Source: Bolinopsis microptera
Taxonomy: Eukaryota > Ctenophora > Tentaculata > Lobata > Bolinopsidae
DNA length: 64,000 nt
NCBI RefSeq assembly: GCF_026151205.1
Contig: NC_087080.1
Coordinates: 1,730,879 to 1,794,878, forward strand
Reading direction: 5' to 3'
Shown here: positions 1 to 12,359 of the stretch, one piece after another
Layout: the number at the start of each line of letters is the position of its first letter
Position numbering within the stretch: the stretch's first letter is position 1
Notes under the pieces: generated by a model
The model's database searches: none
What the model was told of the DNA's origin: nothing
What the model saw: the letters and a program-made list of their open reading frames with translations, nothing else
Made by a program: the position numbers and the translations under genes

Positions 1-122
1 TTTCAACAAGACTGAAGAAGTAAAAGAAAAAACTCCGTATTTATTTTAATTTATTGAACGATAAACGCACACATGCAATGTACCAAATTTCGTACATTTT
101 ACAAGAGGGGTCGTTCACTATT

Positions 123-729
123 GTCACCTACAAATAGAAAGGGCCTTATGTCGAAAAAAAGTCGTTTTGAGGTAATGCATAAAAACCTATTTATGGAAAT
201 TAATTGTTAGGATAGGCATTTGGATTTGATTCTATGTATCCTAAATGGGAAAGAATGACTGGCCTTACACTCTGAAACATGTTCCTGAAGTTTTCGACTT
301 ATTGGGGTAATTGAATTTAATTTTGACATAGGCCTATTAAAACACATTCGATACATTACATAGGCCCTGCCCCCTCTTATTAATTGAAACCATCTTACAT
401 GTGAAGCTCTGGTACACTGTTACAGGCGTATAGTGTACAATAGGTCCTTTTAACTTTCAAAGTTATTCTTTGAGCATCCCATTCCAACAATTTGTTTAGT
501 GCCTATGTTCGACATGTGCCCTTTTATTTTATCAATATCCGTAGCGTCAGTTTATTGAACAAGGACTATGTACTATATAGGCCCTTTTAACAAATTAAGG
601 ATATTCAATTTTCACCCAATTGACTTTGTATTTGGGATGTGGTAGGTATGGTTCACAAGATTTTCCGTGCTGGTTATAGTTTTTTAAAAGGGCCTAGTCG
701 ACAATAGGCCCTTTCTATTTGTAGGTGAC
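123..729. mobile_element. Inverted-repeat element (MITE-like), 607 bp
   Basis: A perfect 23-bp inverted repeat starts with GTCACCTACAAATAG at 123-145 and ends at 707-729; the similarity continues about ten bases inward with gaps. The interior holds several copies of AGGCCCTTTT and no coding frame. The flanks (GGGGTCGTTCAC to the left, CAGCGAGGGGGG to the right) together match an uninterrupted repeat at 43284-43340, so the element appears to sit inside an older repeat. No clean target duplication was found, so the superfamily is open. Confidence 0.7.
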
Positions 730-745
730 GATATTAGTATCAGCG

Positions 746-1224
746 AGGGGGGAGGGGGATTTCCTAAATGATCACGCTCGTTTAATTTTTGACAACAATA
801 GCTATGTGTTAAAACTGATTATCGAGGAGTAGAGGGGGGGGGGGGGGTAAAAATGTCAAAGTGTTTATTAATATAGTGACGACCCAAATTTATGCAATAT
901 TTTTTTCAAATTAATCTCTTGAAGAAAAATTTTTCCATTCAAACAAATTACTTTAATATTGAATTATAATCGAATTGTATTATGAAAGCAGTTGCTGAAA
1001 TTGTAGTAGTTGTACACTCATCATAACAAATCCCATCAGACCTGCGGATATTTCATTTAGATTGGCTCATATAATTCTTTGTAAATGTAAAAACCGATGG
1101 TCATGTGACATGGACTAACTGAAAAAATACCGGGTGTAAAAATTGGGGATTGGTAAAGCAACGAACTTCAGTTTATCAATTGTAAGTAGCTATAACACTG
1201 TATAAAGTGATTGTTGTTTGTGTT
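746..1224. other. Non-coding stretch
   Basis: No gene-like frame is seen. A run of 14 G lies at 834-847. The sequence is otherwise AT-rich and unremarkable. Confidence 0.6.
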
Positions 1225-1555
1225 AAAGACGGCTCTTACTAATTCGCTCGCCCGCAAGAATTTCACGTTAGACTTTGGTTTTTACGGTTTTGCAGCCGAA
1301 CAAAACTTACTCATGCCTGTCATTCCGCCAATCTCTATTCATATGTTTATAAACATATAATAGCCTGAGGTCCCCAAGGTAAAACAAAACGGTTTTAAAT
1401 AACTCTTATCCTAACAATAACCCGAAGCTATCCATAAACCCTAAACCGAGCCCTAAGTAATCGAATTTTGTGTTTTACTAGCCTGTCCGTGACCAAAATA
1501 GTTTTTTGCCCATAACTCTCTAGGGAAGCATTTTTACCCTACGTATGGGGACCGG
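1225..1555 (+). repeat. Interspersed repeat, inverted relative to 25035-25270
   Basis: From GGCTCTTAC through TTTTGCCCATAACTCTCTAGGGAAGC this stretch is the reverse complement of 25035-25270. This copy is interrupted by a 76-bp element at 1307-1382 that the other copy lacks. No coding capacity is visible. Confidence 0.7.
1307..1382 (+). mobile_element. 76-bp MITE of the CTGTCATTCCGCC family
   Basis: The element begins TTACTCATGCC and ends AAGGTAA, giving short TTAC/GTAA inverted ends. It is flanked by AACAAAAC at 1299-1306 and 1383-1390, an 8-bp target duplication. The related repeat near 25170 has the uninterrupted site with one ACAAAAC, which supports insertion. Relatives lie at 12660-12754, 23090-23140 (minus) and 24171-24242. 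Confidence 0.75.
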
Positions 1556-1560
1556 GGGTG

Positions 1561-4500
1561 ATTCGAAACGTCTATCAGCGTTCTCCAAAAAATTACACCG
1601 AACCAGATTTACTTTCACACCCTCAGGCGCCTGTTCCCGAGAATTTTTAATAAATTTGGGGCTATGCTAGCGATTTAAGGGGAGACAATAACTCGACTGA
1701 AATCTATATAATATAATGTACAATGTAGCCGGATTGGATTCCATTGAAATGAAATTATGTCAAGTCCAACAAGTAGTTATTTATAAGGACAATTAACAAC
1801 TTCTTTCACTTACTAGCAGATTCCGTATAAGTTGGACATAACTTACGATGATGAAGGATGGCCTCACTGTAGGAGATAACCATATGGGGGCTTTCAGCTC
1901 TCGAAGCTTTAGAACTGTGATAAACAGGACTTTAACTAACTTTAAATTAAGAATCAATCAACCTAAAATTATTACTAATACTTACTTGCTTAAATCTTGT
2001 TACAAACATTAATGCTCAAGCTGTTGATCATCGATCAAAACGGTAACCAAATAACTGGCAACAGGAAACGCTTAAGAAGGATTTTACTTTTAGTCTACCT
2101 GAAGATATCTTGTGACACTGATCTGGCTACCTTCATTGCTGAGTAACTCATCCTCAGTTGAGTCACACTTCGGGCACCTGATCACTTGACAGAGGACAGT
2201 CTTTATATTGAGGAAAGTTTCAAGTTGTTTTTGAGACAGGTTTAATAATCCGATAACTTTAACAATTCATCAGATAATTTGTAATGATTTTATTTTTTCA
2301 ATACAAGGAGGTCGGCAAACACTTTATGTTTTTTACTCAGCATAATTAACAATTTACAAATAATTGCACTAACAAACTAACAATCGTATTACCAACTTTT
2401 AAAAAATACAAATTTAAAAATAACTACCTAGCAGTGTTAAACGGTGCATAAAGAGATCCTTGCTCCTCTGTCATTGCAGCTATGTTCAATACGACATTTG
2501 TAGCAGTGTAGGCGGGTGGAGACAGAGCACGGAGGAGGAGGAAGAAGGGAAAGGATCTCAAATTTGCGGTGTGAAACTGAAATTCTTTGCTGGATAATCA
2601 TAATGCGTTAGACTTAGAGTTTTAATAATATGGTGGGACAGTATCTAGTAACTATTCTAGATAATTTAGCTTTAGTTGCGTACTTTTTTACGGATGGGGC
2701 CGTGTCTCGTGTGAGTTTCGAATACAAATGGCGGTCTTCCGATTAGTGACATTTGATTATCATGTACTGAACTAAGCAAACAAGCAAATACAGAATAGAA
2801 AGGACATAATCATTATTAACAAATGTATTGCACTAACAATCAAGCAGATAAAGCTGTGTTACGCCGTTATAAAGGACTAAAACTAAAAGGTAGAATCGCT
2901 TATTATTATTTGACCAAAACCCATAGTCATGGGTAGAGTGAACGCTGGCCAGTTGTCTCTCTTTTCCAAACAAAAGAAATGTATTAATTTGAGGGGAACC
3001 GTCCGAAATGCAAATTGAATACCGAGTATGATATCGGTCGCTCGCTTTTCCCATTCAGTAATCTGTATTACCAATTCGTAAACCGTGAATGATGGGAAAA
3101 ACTCGAAAAGCGAGCGCACTCACTCTACAACTCCATTGTCAAATGTTTCATATATACTAAACCAAGTTCACGACGATATATCGTGTGTTGAGAAGCGTTC
3201 GTTAGGAAACTGCTTCTGTTCCTTCAGTATCCACAGTCTATCGAGTTTCGTTATAATTGTACACCAGTCGAAATTCATTATTAAGGAGGTACTTTGAACG
3301 TTTTCGTATTTTACCTTTGAAAACGTTTCCTTGTTTTATCTTTTAGGTATGCTTATCTGTCGATAACAGACTGGATAATGATTTGGCACTTTTTAATCAT
3401 TTTTTTTTTCCAAAAGGTGGGGGGGTGTTGGCATTTAAATTCATATATAATGCCATTTAAATATCGTGGGAAAGCTGAAATAGAATATATTCGATATCAA
3501 GAATGAGCAAAATTCTCTGCACCTTTTGCCCGTGCAAACTTTGAGCGGACGTTGCGTTGCGCATTACATATTGAATCACCGTAATTTTGCATAGTGGTAT
3601 TGTATAATATAGTTTGATAAGCATGCAAAATTTCAGAAGATTTTCAAAAATTACTAGGCTCCACAAGGGACTCCCAAGTTGATTAAAAATCGTGAAAAAT
3701 AGCATTTTTCAGTGTATTAGCTATTTAAATCAATTTGGGCGAGTTTCCCACGTGTGCAACTTCAAACTTTTCGATTTTCAACTTTATAAAACTAGCCTAT
3801 AACACAATTTAGACCTTGAATATTTAAGTCGTTGGTGGGTTTGGTGTCGTTGCTGCAACAACTACTATCAATGTAAATAAACAAATTGCACTAACGGTGC
3901 ACTAACAAGAAAAACAAGCAAACTAAAGTTTGGCGTCTCTTCCAGATTTTTGAAATTTTGCTACCAAAATTTGTACAGAGAGAGCCGCATTAGGGCTACA
4001 TTGTTAAGAGGCGTACTCGGATTTTAGCACGACAACTTACTTAACGGCCTATTTACTGCTCCAATTTTCCATGACTTCTAGAGATTATTTATTTATTATA
4101 TTTCATTCAATTGTGATGGTATTAATTTAACTACGTATAATGGGCTCCTTTTAACTAGAGTATGGATATTCAGGTTCCGATATTATGGAATACCTCCCGG
4201 CTTGAGACTCACTCAGGGCATAGTTCAAACCCAAACTCTCAGTGTACAATGGTAGATTTATGACAGGAATTTATGTTATAATTATGGACTTCGAACTTTT
4301 AGGTTAATTTATATCTAGAGTTTTAACTTCGAACTTTTAGATGAATTTATATCTGGAAGATAACCAATTAAAACAAGTTATTAAGATTGTAAAATAATGC
4401 AAGACCAATCCAATAGTACATAAAATAAGTGTTCAATCTCATGGTAAAGTCCGTTACCCTAAATCAGTTGGGTAGCTGGGTGATCAATGGGAACTGGTGT

Positions 4501-6620
4501 GTATTATAACGGGCTGGCTGCTCTCTCTCTCTGGACGATGGACGGGTAGCTGCTAGCTGCTATATCATGGCTACGTTCCTTCAATGCTGCCAACGAGGGC
4601 AGAATCCGTGGGAGGGGAATGTCGAGGTAATAATGTAGGTGCTGCTAAGGTTAGGACAAGCAACCAGGTAGGATAGGCTCACCACAATATTACCTCGAGG
4701 AACAAACTTCCTAGCCTATTAGGAATTCAACAGAAGCGACGGGAACCAATTGCTATTATCTGGCATGACGTTAGGAAATCTATTTATGAAACTAGTGACA
4801 TGGGAGAGAGCGCAGCATACTAACACCCGGGCCGTGTAGGGAAAACCAATCATAGGAGAGGCGTTCGGGAAAAGGCTAAAGGCAGACGGCCCTGAGAATC
4901 TTATGTGTTCATCTTTTGTAGTCTAGGTGTTCTGTGGAAGAGGAGCTCCAGTGGAAGAGGCGGTCCACGCGTTATCCAGGAGAGTTGCAAACAAACAGGT
5001 TATTGCAAACAGGTTATTGCAAACAAACAGGTTTAATAATACAAATACAGGTTTTTAAAAACTGGTTAAAATATTGTTCCACTAATTGATGAATTCAATA
5101 ACTCTATTAATACAATAATTTCTTTGTAAATAATTCTAATAACACTAAATGTCCTTTCTGACCAATGGCTGCAGTGTTCTGCAAACCTCTCGAATCAGAT
5201 CTTAATCATATAAGTTCTCACCTAATTCATCTTTATGACACTTTATGTTACGGTGAATATTTGCAAATTTACATGGTTTATTTACCATTTTAATCCACAT
5301 ATTTACAAATCTAATTACTACTAACGCAGCATACTGGGGTTCAACTTAACTTCTAGTTCTGAGGTACTACACACGTCCCTAACACCCAGCAGGCGGTAAT
5401 GTTGTCTGGGTAGGCAAGAGAGCTGCATGAGAGTTCATATAAGTTCAGCTGCAAAAGAAAGCAGAAGGAAGGGGGGGGGGGGGAGAAATGGAAGGGGGGG
5501 GGGGGGGGGGGTTGCAGGGAGGTGGGGGATGTTTTGCGATATAAGACTTATAATTTCGGCGGAATATGTATGAAGTTTTAAAAGTCGATTTTGAGGGCGA
5601 AGATTGCGTTTTTACCTACCCATCCAGGAGGCCCCTTTCTTGTTGGCGAAATTATCTACTTTCTTTTGATATTTTAAAATTGAGATTTGACTTGATTGGT
5701 GGAGAGTTATGGTTCGTCAAAGTGAACGTTTTAAAATGAAAGTGCAAATTCTTTTGAACGCGCGTAGGTTATAGGCCCAGCAAACCCTACCATCTGGGGT
5801 ATATCTCCAAAAGTAAAATAGATAGAACCTTCCGGTTTTCAACAAAATTTCCGTCTCGTGAATTTACAGTTGGCTCCCCAGGAGCCAAATTGGGGACAAC
5901 GTAGATTCTGAATTAAACCGAAAAGTGTGATTTTGGGCTAAATAAATGATCACAGCTTTTAAACTTTGCAAAGAAATGTCGTTGTCATGACTACTAGGCT
6001 CAATGCAGCGTGCGAAAGGTAAACTTGACGTGACGCGCGACGCCATACGTGCTGTTGAAAATCTATCACCTCTAGCAAGCCCAGCAGGCGGTAAGGTTGT
6101 CTGGGTTCCCAACTAAGGTATAATAGTTTCGCTGCTCCGCATCGGTTGAGCAAGGTGTACCATTATTGATAATGTTATCTGGTGCGTATTCCTTCAAACT
6201 AAGATTTTGTGAAAAGACGGAGATTCTACTGTAATGTTTAGTGTTTTACCCCTGGTTGAGACGAAAAATATGAGGATATTTCGACTGCTCCACACTGGCT
6301 GTGGTCCATTTTATGATTTGGCAGTGAAAATATTTTGCAATTAACGTCCAGGATCTATTTTTTTAAATGGCGATCAAAATAGTCAAAAAGCATAGATTTT
6401 ATTGGGGAGCTCCACACTTTTTTGCTCCACATTGAAAAGCAGGTCATAACTTTTGCTCCACATGAGATAGAAACTTCATTCCAAAGAATTCAGAAAATTC
6501 GGAATCTTCAGATGAAAATGATATCAGAAAGGATTAAATTGCTCTTTATCAACCTGCTCAAAAATTTAAATCAAAAAGTTAGCAAAATGGGCAAAGCAAA
6601 CTTTACAATGACCTTATAGA
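1561..6620. other. Long gene-free stretch
   Basis: No convincing coding exon is seen; the frames are short and of random composition. G runs of 13 and 18 bases lie at 5471-5483 and 5494-5511. A small direct repeat of GTTATTGCAAACA lies near 4998-5030. The rest is ordinary AT-rich sequence. Confidence 0.5.
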
Positions 6621-6625
6621 AAATT

Positions 6626-8340
6626 TAAAGCCTTGATCAACATTCTAAGAATGCTCTATCCTATTCTTATCCTTTTTTACAACCCTGCTAAAAATGGCGA
6701 GGTTTCAACTCCATTTGTGAGCTTAAATTGGCCACGCTTGACATACGTTGCATGCCACTTTTCGCGCGCAAAGCGCGCAGCCGAAGGTGGTATACGAAAC
6801 ATGTATTAATTAGGCCACGCCAGTCAATTGGCGTCGCCAGAGGGTCGGTTTTTGGTCGATTTTCAGTGTTTTTTTGCCGGGGGGATTTCGTAAAGTTTAA
6901 AATAGAGCAGACATTAATTGGACGCTGAAGGCCCTAGCGTTCATTTTAAATTTAATGTCCGTTCACGCAATGTCCGGTCAAATAACGTCCGATAAGGTAT
7001 GCGTTTACCTAAAAAATATGGTATTAAGTTTTCTTACTTTAACTTTGTTTGGCATAAATTTGATAGCTGATCAAAGTAAACATTTCACACGGCGAATGAA
7101 CTATTATCAGGAAAGTAGATATGGCCCAGGAACAGCTCTTGGTCCAAAGACCAAGAAATTATCGTGGTACAAGGACGGAACACCTCAGTGCTAAAGAAGT
7201 TGGCAGATTCAACGACCTGAACCCAGAAGAGCCCATGACAGTGTGGTCAGTACACTCTGGTGACGATATCCCCGAAATGTGCAGAATTCCTCAACTAGAA
7301 GTTCCCACTCAACTACCACTGAGTTTGAGAACTGAAGCACCACTTCAGCCGAGTCTGGGTTACTCCTCGGTTGATAAAATCTTGAGATGGGCTGAGACTG
7401 TCAATTACAGTATGAGTGAAGTTGACATGGTGGTTGGCAGGAGCTTGATAAAAAAGTTATGTCAGACTCCCTACAATAGAAGACAGGGGTGGAAGGTTAA
7501 ATTATACAAGTACAACAACACCCTGTACCTTGAGATTGATGACGAAGAACACGATGGTCAGGCGTATCTAGTGCCAGGTAATTTCAACTCTCGAAAGTAT
7601 TCGAGGATGTGATGAGGACGGGAGGGAGGAGAACGCCAGGATATGCATGCCAAGATGTTGATGTCAGAATGACACGACTTGTCCAAATAGGATCTCTGAA
7701 GCTGATAACCAACTCTAGCATCGGCTGTCAATTACCCGGGGATCACCAGGATGTCCTGGAGAACTACGTAGAGTTAAAAACAGCCCCAGTAATTGAAACA
7801 GATAAGCAGCATGTAAATTTTGAAAGATTCAAATCCAGGAAGTTTTGGGCTCACTGTGCTCCTATTGGAATAGACACGGTCTACATTGGATACAGAACAG
7901 AAGAAGGAGACCTCAAAGAAATACAGAAATTCACGATGACAGATCTGGAGGAGATTGGAACAAACGAGTGGCAACCAGAATGCATGCTATCCTTCCTAAA
8001 GGAGCTGCTGTGTTGGGTACAAGATAAGACAAGTAATGGTATGACGTATAGTCTCACTTATGATGGTCAGGTATTTAATGATCCTGTCATGAGACTTGTT
8101 CCTGGGGAGCAGGATGATTTGGTGAGGATTGTGAAGGCGAGTTTTCCAGAGGAGTAAGAAGATGTTGGTTATCAGGTGATGGGGTCATAGCACACAGCAG
8201 TTACAGCAGACTGCATTAAGTGTAATATACCCAAAATTGACGACTCGGACTGGACCTAAGTTGACATGGAAATAAAGTTGAAAATCGTACAGTTAGTAGA
8301 CTGTTGACTACATATAAAATGGGAAGACTCAAAAATGACC
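6626..8340 (+). repeat. Duplication unit 1 (DXO-like pair)
   Basis: The segment pairs with 9468-11155. Shared parts are an upstream block (6626-6730 with 9468-9588), the gene with its leader (7005-8157 with 9785-10934) and about 180 bp of 3' flank. The stretch 6735-7000 differs between copies and holds a repeat also seen at 24494-24590 (CATACGTTGCATGCCAC plus a GCGCGC palindrome), so it was replaced or inserted after duplication. Confidence 0.8.
7121..8157 (+). pseudogene. DXO/Rai1-like gene, frameshifted upstream copy
   Basis: This is a close tandem copy of the intact gene at 9900-10934. The first part, starting at ATG 7121 (163 codons), matches the N-terminal half of the intact protein up to about residue 153. 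Around 7580-7600 the copy is 4 nt shorter and altered, so the frame ends at 7612 after a scrambled tail. The rest continues in another frame (about 7603-8157) through the same C-terminus PEE. The second half keeps the Y-V-E-L-K motif and the W-A-H-C segment seen in the intact copy. A possible AATAAA lies at 8271-8276, shortly after the stop. Two coding halves with one frame break point to a recently inactivated gene; use of the separate halves is not excluded. Confidence 0.85.
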
Positions 8341-9467
8341 TTTGTTTTTAGAAAAATTAATGATTGATAATAGTGTGCCTCGTGACGTGTAAAGCTGTAG
8401 GTGCTTCGTACGACAATATCTGGATAACGCAACATTTTTCACACACATTTCGTGTACCTTCTTAGCTTAACAATGACAGTGGATGGGATATTGACTTTGA
8501 GTAGGGAATGTTAGGACATGATTGGATATTGTGATGTAAAGTAAGAATCGCTCATTGCATGTAATCCTCAAGAAGCTAGTATATTTTCACTACGAACTAA
8601 CAAGAAAAATATTTCATCTTTTTATTTTGTGCTCGATAGACTCGGCCTGGGTCAGCTGCCTTATAGTAATAGTAATAGTATAGTTAATAGTACTATGTTT
8701 ACAGTATGCGCTGAAGGGGTATCCTAGGAAGTTTCTTTAACTTTTAACAGGTACCCCTCCTCATTTAACCCTCAATTAACCTTATAGATCGAAACATATC
8801 TATTCATTCCTATAGCTCATTTTATATACCTCATATTCACAGCTGTTATCAATCTACCTTTTTGTTCGTATTGATTCGTGATCAAAGGGACAGTTTTAAT
8901 ATTCCGTATCATTACAACCTGTTCCTGACCAAACATTTTTCTCGTACGATTTTAAAGCTTTTTTTCGAGTATGAGTGTTGTGCCTTACAATATGGTAAAC
9001 AATGAGTTATCTGCCTACCTAGCTCATATGCTTCCTCAAACCTGTACACCCGCTAGCTGAAAGATGTATCCAAGGAAATTTAAAATCAGTTATGTTATAG
9101 TTTCTTGTCATCATCTATCTATCTATGATCTAGATCCGTTATATAAATTGTATGGATTTTTATTTGTCTATAACGATAAAAGTTTTATCTAAGTATTCCC
9201 TAATCGATACTTCTTACCGCATCGAAAAACATCAATCACAATTCACAACCAAAGTTATCGATAGTCATAGCGTAAATTGTAATGTGAGCTAGTTATGATG
9301 TACTATAGAAGTATAGAGCATGGCAACGCGCGTTGCTAATCTGTTCTTGCTCACGCATGTGCAATCTTTTGATGTTGCTAAGCATTAGCAACGACGCAGG
9401 TAACCTTCGATGAAATTACACCATTATTCTAACGTTTATTTTAACTCACTTCCTACGTTGATTATAG
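8341..9467. other. Spacer between the DXO-like copies
   Basis: No gene-like frame or recognisable RNA is seen. A short AT-rich run with repeated AATAGTAATAGT lies near 8665-8690. Confidence 0.5.
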
Positions 9468-11155
9468 AAAATTTAAAGCCTTGATCAACATTCTAAGAAT
9501 GCTATATCCTATTCTTATCCTTTTTTACAACTCTGCTAAAAATGGCGAGGTTTCAACTCCATTTGCGAGCTTAAATTGGCCACGCCAGAGGGTCACGTCG
9601 GTAAGGTGTGCGACTGTGCGTTGTTCCGCTATTTCTGTTTCAGTTTTATCGGACAGCAACTGAGTTACTGCTACAGATTGTATATATTGTGATGTTGGTC
9701 ACCAAAACGACAGTATTGTTTGGGTCACTCATCCTTTACTTTGGGTCACTCATCCTTTACTTGCTTATTACAAGATTTTGAGGTTTACCTAAAATATATG
9801 GTATTAAGTTTTCTTACTTTAACTTTGTTTAGCATAATTTGATAGCTGGTCAAAGTAAACATTTCACACGGCGAATGAACTATTATCAGGAAAGTAAATA
9901 TGGCCGAGGAACAGCTCTTGGTCCAAAGACCAAGAAATTATCGTGGCACAAGGACGGAACACCTCAGTGCTAAAGAAGTTGGCAGATTCAACGACCTGAA
10001 CCCAGAGGAGCCCATGACAGTGTGGTCAGTACACTCTGGTGACGATATCCCCGAAATGTGCAGAATTCCTCAACTAGAAGTTCCCACTCAACTACCACTG
10101 AGTTTGAGAACTGAAGCACCACTTCAGCCGAGTCTGGGTTACTCATCGGTTGATAAAATCTTGAGATGGGCTAAAGCTGTGAATTACAGTATGAGTGAAG
10201 TTGACATGGTGGTTGGCAGGAGCTTGATAAAAAAGTTATGTCAGACTCCCTACAATAAACAAGGGTGGAAGGTTAAATTATACAAGTACAGCAACACCCT
10301 GTACCTTGAGGGTGATGACGAACACCACGATGGTCAGACGTATCTAGTGCAAGGTAAATTTGTAGTGATGGGTACAGTATTTGAGGATGTGATGAGGACG
10401 GGAGGGAGGAGAACGCCAGGATACGCATGCGAAGATGTTGATATCAGGATGCCACGACTTGTCAAACTAGGGTCTCTGAAGCTGATAACCAACTCTAGCA
10501 TCGGCTGTCAATTACCCGGGGATCACCAGGATGTCCTGGAGAACTACGTTGAGGTTAAAATAGCAGTAAGTGAAACAGATAAGCAACGTGTAAAGTTCAA
10601 AAAATTCAAATCCAGGAATATTTGGGCTCACTGTGCTCCTATTGGAATAGACACGGTCTACATTGGATACAGAACAGAAGAAGGAGACCTCAAAGAAATA
10701 CAGAAATTCACGATGAAAGATCTGGAGGAGGTTGGAACAAACGAGTGGAAACCGGAATGCATGCTATCCTTCCTAAAGGAGCTGCTGTGTTGGGTACAAG
10801 ATAAGACAAGTAATGGTATGACGTATAGTCTCACTTATGATGGTCAGGTATTTAATGATCCTGTCATGAGACTCGTTCCTGGGGAGCAGGATGATTTGGT
10901 GAGGATTGTGAAGGCGAGTTTTCCAGAGGAGTAAGAAGATGTCGGGTGATGGGGTCATAGCACAGCTGCAGACTGTAATATAGCCAACATTGACGAATTG
11001 GACTGGTATGTCCTGACGAATTGGACTGGTATTGGACTGGTATGGACCTTAATTGACATGGACAGAAAAATGAAAATTGTACAGTTTGTAGACTGTTGAC
11101 TACGTATAAAATGGAAGACTCAAAAATGTAATTTTTTTTTGATAAAATTAACGAT
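9468..11155 (+). repeat. Duplication unit 2 (DXO-like pair)
   Basis: This is the partner of 6626-8340. The unit-specific insert between upstream block and gene (about 9590-9785) includes a short tandem duplication of GGGTCACTCATCCTTTACTT at 9720-9760. The AATAAA found after the stop of copy 1 is changed here to CAGAAAAA; another AATAAA occurs near 11162. Confidence 0.8.
9900..10934 (+). CDS. DXO/Rai1-family protein with altered catalytic motifs
   Basis: A 344-residue single-exon frame starts at ATG 9900 (AAAGTAAATATGG), the same start as its paralogue. Family-typical segments occur in order: TPYNKQGWK at 117-124, MGTVFEDVM at 157-165, NYVEVK at 215-220, IWAHCAPIG at 241-249, YIGYRTEEGD at 254-263 and EWKPECMLSFL at 282-292. 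This order and spacing match DXO (DOM3Z)/Rai1, enzymes that remove incomplete 5' caps, pyrophosphate or NAD from RNA and degrade it. In mammalian DXO the metal-binding acidic residues are E192, E234, D236, E253 and Q280. By ungapped alignment E192 and E253/K255 are kept (E162, E218/K220), but the E-x-D pair is S200 and G202 and the glutamine is H244. The fold is probably kept while nuclease activity is doubtful. The lack of introns suggests a retrogene origin (inference). Confidence 0.85.
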   Translation: MAEEQLLVQRPRNYRGTRTEHLSAKEVGRFNDLNPEEPMTVWSVHSGDDIPEMCRIPQLEVPTQLPLSLRTEAPLQPSLGYSSVDKILRWAKAVNYSMSEVDMVVGRSLIKKLCQTPYNKQGWKVKLYKYSNTLYLEGDDEHHDGQTYLVQGKFVVMGTVFEDVMRTGGRRTPGYACEDVDIRMPRLVKLGSLKLITNSSIGCQLPGDHQDVLENYVEVKIAVSETDKQRVKFKKFKSRNIWAHCAPIGIDTVYIGYRTEEGDLKEIQKFTMKDLEEVGTNEWKPECMLSFLKELLCWVQDKTSNGMTYSLTYDGQVFNDPVMRLVPGEQDDLVRIVKASFPEE

Positions 11156-11800
11156 TGATTAAATAAATATTTTAAAATTGAGATTTATGTAAAAAGATTT
11201 TCAAGTTTGTCACCATTTCCTATGACATACAATTTAAATCATGCAGCCAATATATAATATAGATTACCGTAAATCGTGGCACTGTCCTTATGAGTTATCT
11301 GAGCATCATCTTCGTCAGCTGAACATCAGTGAAATTCTGCTCAACTTAGAAACAGTTTAATAATATTCATGTAATTTACAGAGGTGGTGGTCTAATTAGA
11401 CTTACTCTTCCCTCGAAACCAAGGCGAATATGACACAATTTTTGTTGTGTCCTAAAAAGTAGAAATCGTCAATAATTATACTCACCGCAAAGTGTCTAAA
11501 AGTAATATTAATACTAATAATATATCGAATAATTGTACACAAATAAAATAACATTCCCAGTTTTCAACATCCCAGTTCATGGAAAACGGCAGAATCAGTT
11601 TTCAGTACTTCAGTTGTCGGTAGACTTGAACATGATCATAAGTAGGGGTCGGTCACATATAACATAATCACGTTTTGGAAAATTTGTAACCCGCGCTCCC
11701 CCTCCGTAATCAGTTTACACACAGCCATTAAAAAGGCTACGAGCATGCACTGATAGTGTGATATACAGTACACGGATGAAGTGAACAGAATACTTTTTCA
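11156..11800. other. Non-coding stretch
   Basis: No gene-like frame. A degenerate member of the GGTCGTTCACATAATACGTAATC repeat lies around 11645-11720. Confidence 0.45.
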
Positions 11801-11801
11801 G

Positions 11802-11917
11802 GGATCCCAGGAATGCTTGATTGGGAGGATATGGTGACCAACATAGCTGACGGTGCACTGGACATGAGTGGGTCTAGAAGGAGACGGAAGGAGAAAAAAT
11901 CCACAAAACTGAGGTAG
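11802..11917 (+). CDS. Possible terminal exon, basic C-terminus, unidentified
   Basis: A pyrimidine-rich acceptor (TACTTTTTCAG, 11791-11801) precedes an open frame with phase-1 entry. It reads GIPGMLDWEDMVTNIADGA followed by a basic tail containing SRRRRKEKK, then TAG at 11915-11917. The composition (an acidic D-W-E-D patch, then Arg/Lys clusters) looks like a real C-terminal exon rather than random sequence. No upstream partner exon and no family were recognised, so function is unknown. A fortuitous frame remains possible. Confidence 0.35.
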
Positions 11918-12199
11918 TTTGTTCTACAACTGACCATCCGTTATCTTGCAAGTTGCATTCCAACACAGAAATATTGTAGTCTTTAAGCCATTTTCATTGT
12001 CTCAACTTAAATTAATTTCTGTGTGGCAGAGGAAGAAGTAGTGGGACACTAATTTTATATTTATAAATACTATGTGCGTGTTTTGTGTTTTGGTTCACTT
12101 TGAAATCCTGGCACCTTGGTCTAAAAACGGAACCTTTATTAACCGTAACAATAGGATCCTGCAATATATGACGTTATTATTTTACCACTCCGACCTCAG

Positions 12200-12359
12200 G
12201 TCGCCGATAATGTTCACGGAAAAGAAGCGGGAAACTAAAAGTAGAGGCTGCAAAGCGAAGCCTCTGGATCTAGATACTCCTAATGGAACGGGCGATAATA
12301 AAACTGATGATGATGTCACGTGGTACGATGTCAATAGTCTTCGGTTCAGGAACGGATGA
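12200..12359 (+). CDS. Possible terminal exon, unidentified
   Basis: An acceptor-like CCGACCTCAG (12190-12199) is followed by an open frame. It contains PIMFTEKKRETKSRGC and ends in DDVTWYDVNSLRFRNG with TGA at 12357-12359. The frame is hydrophilic, charged and low in rare residues. It might be an alternative or later last exon of the same unit as 11802-11917, but no linking splice could be shown. Not recognised as any family. Confidence 0.3.
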
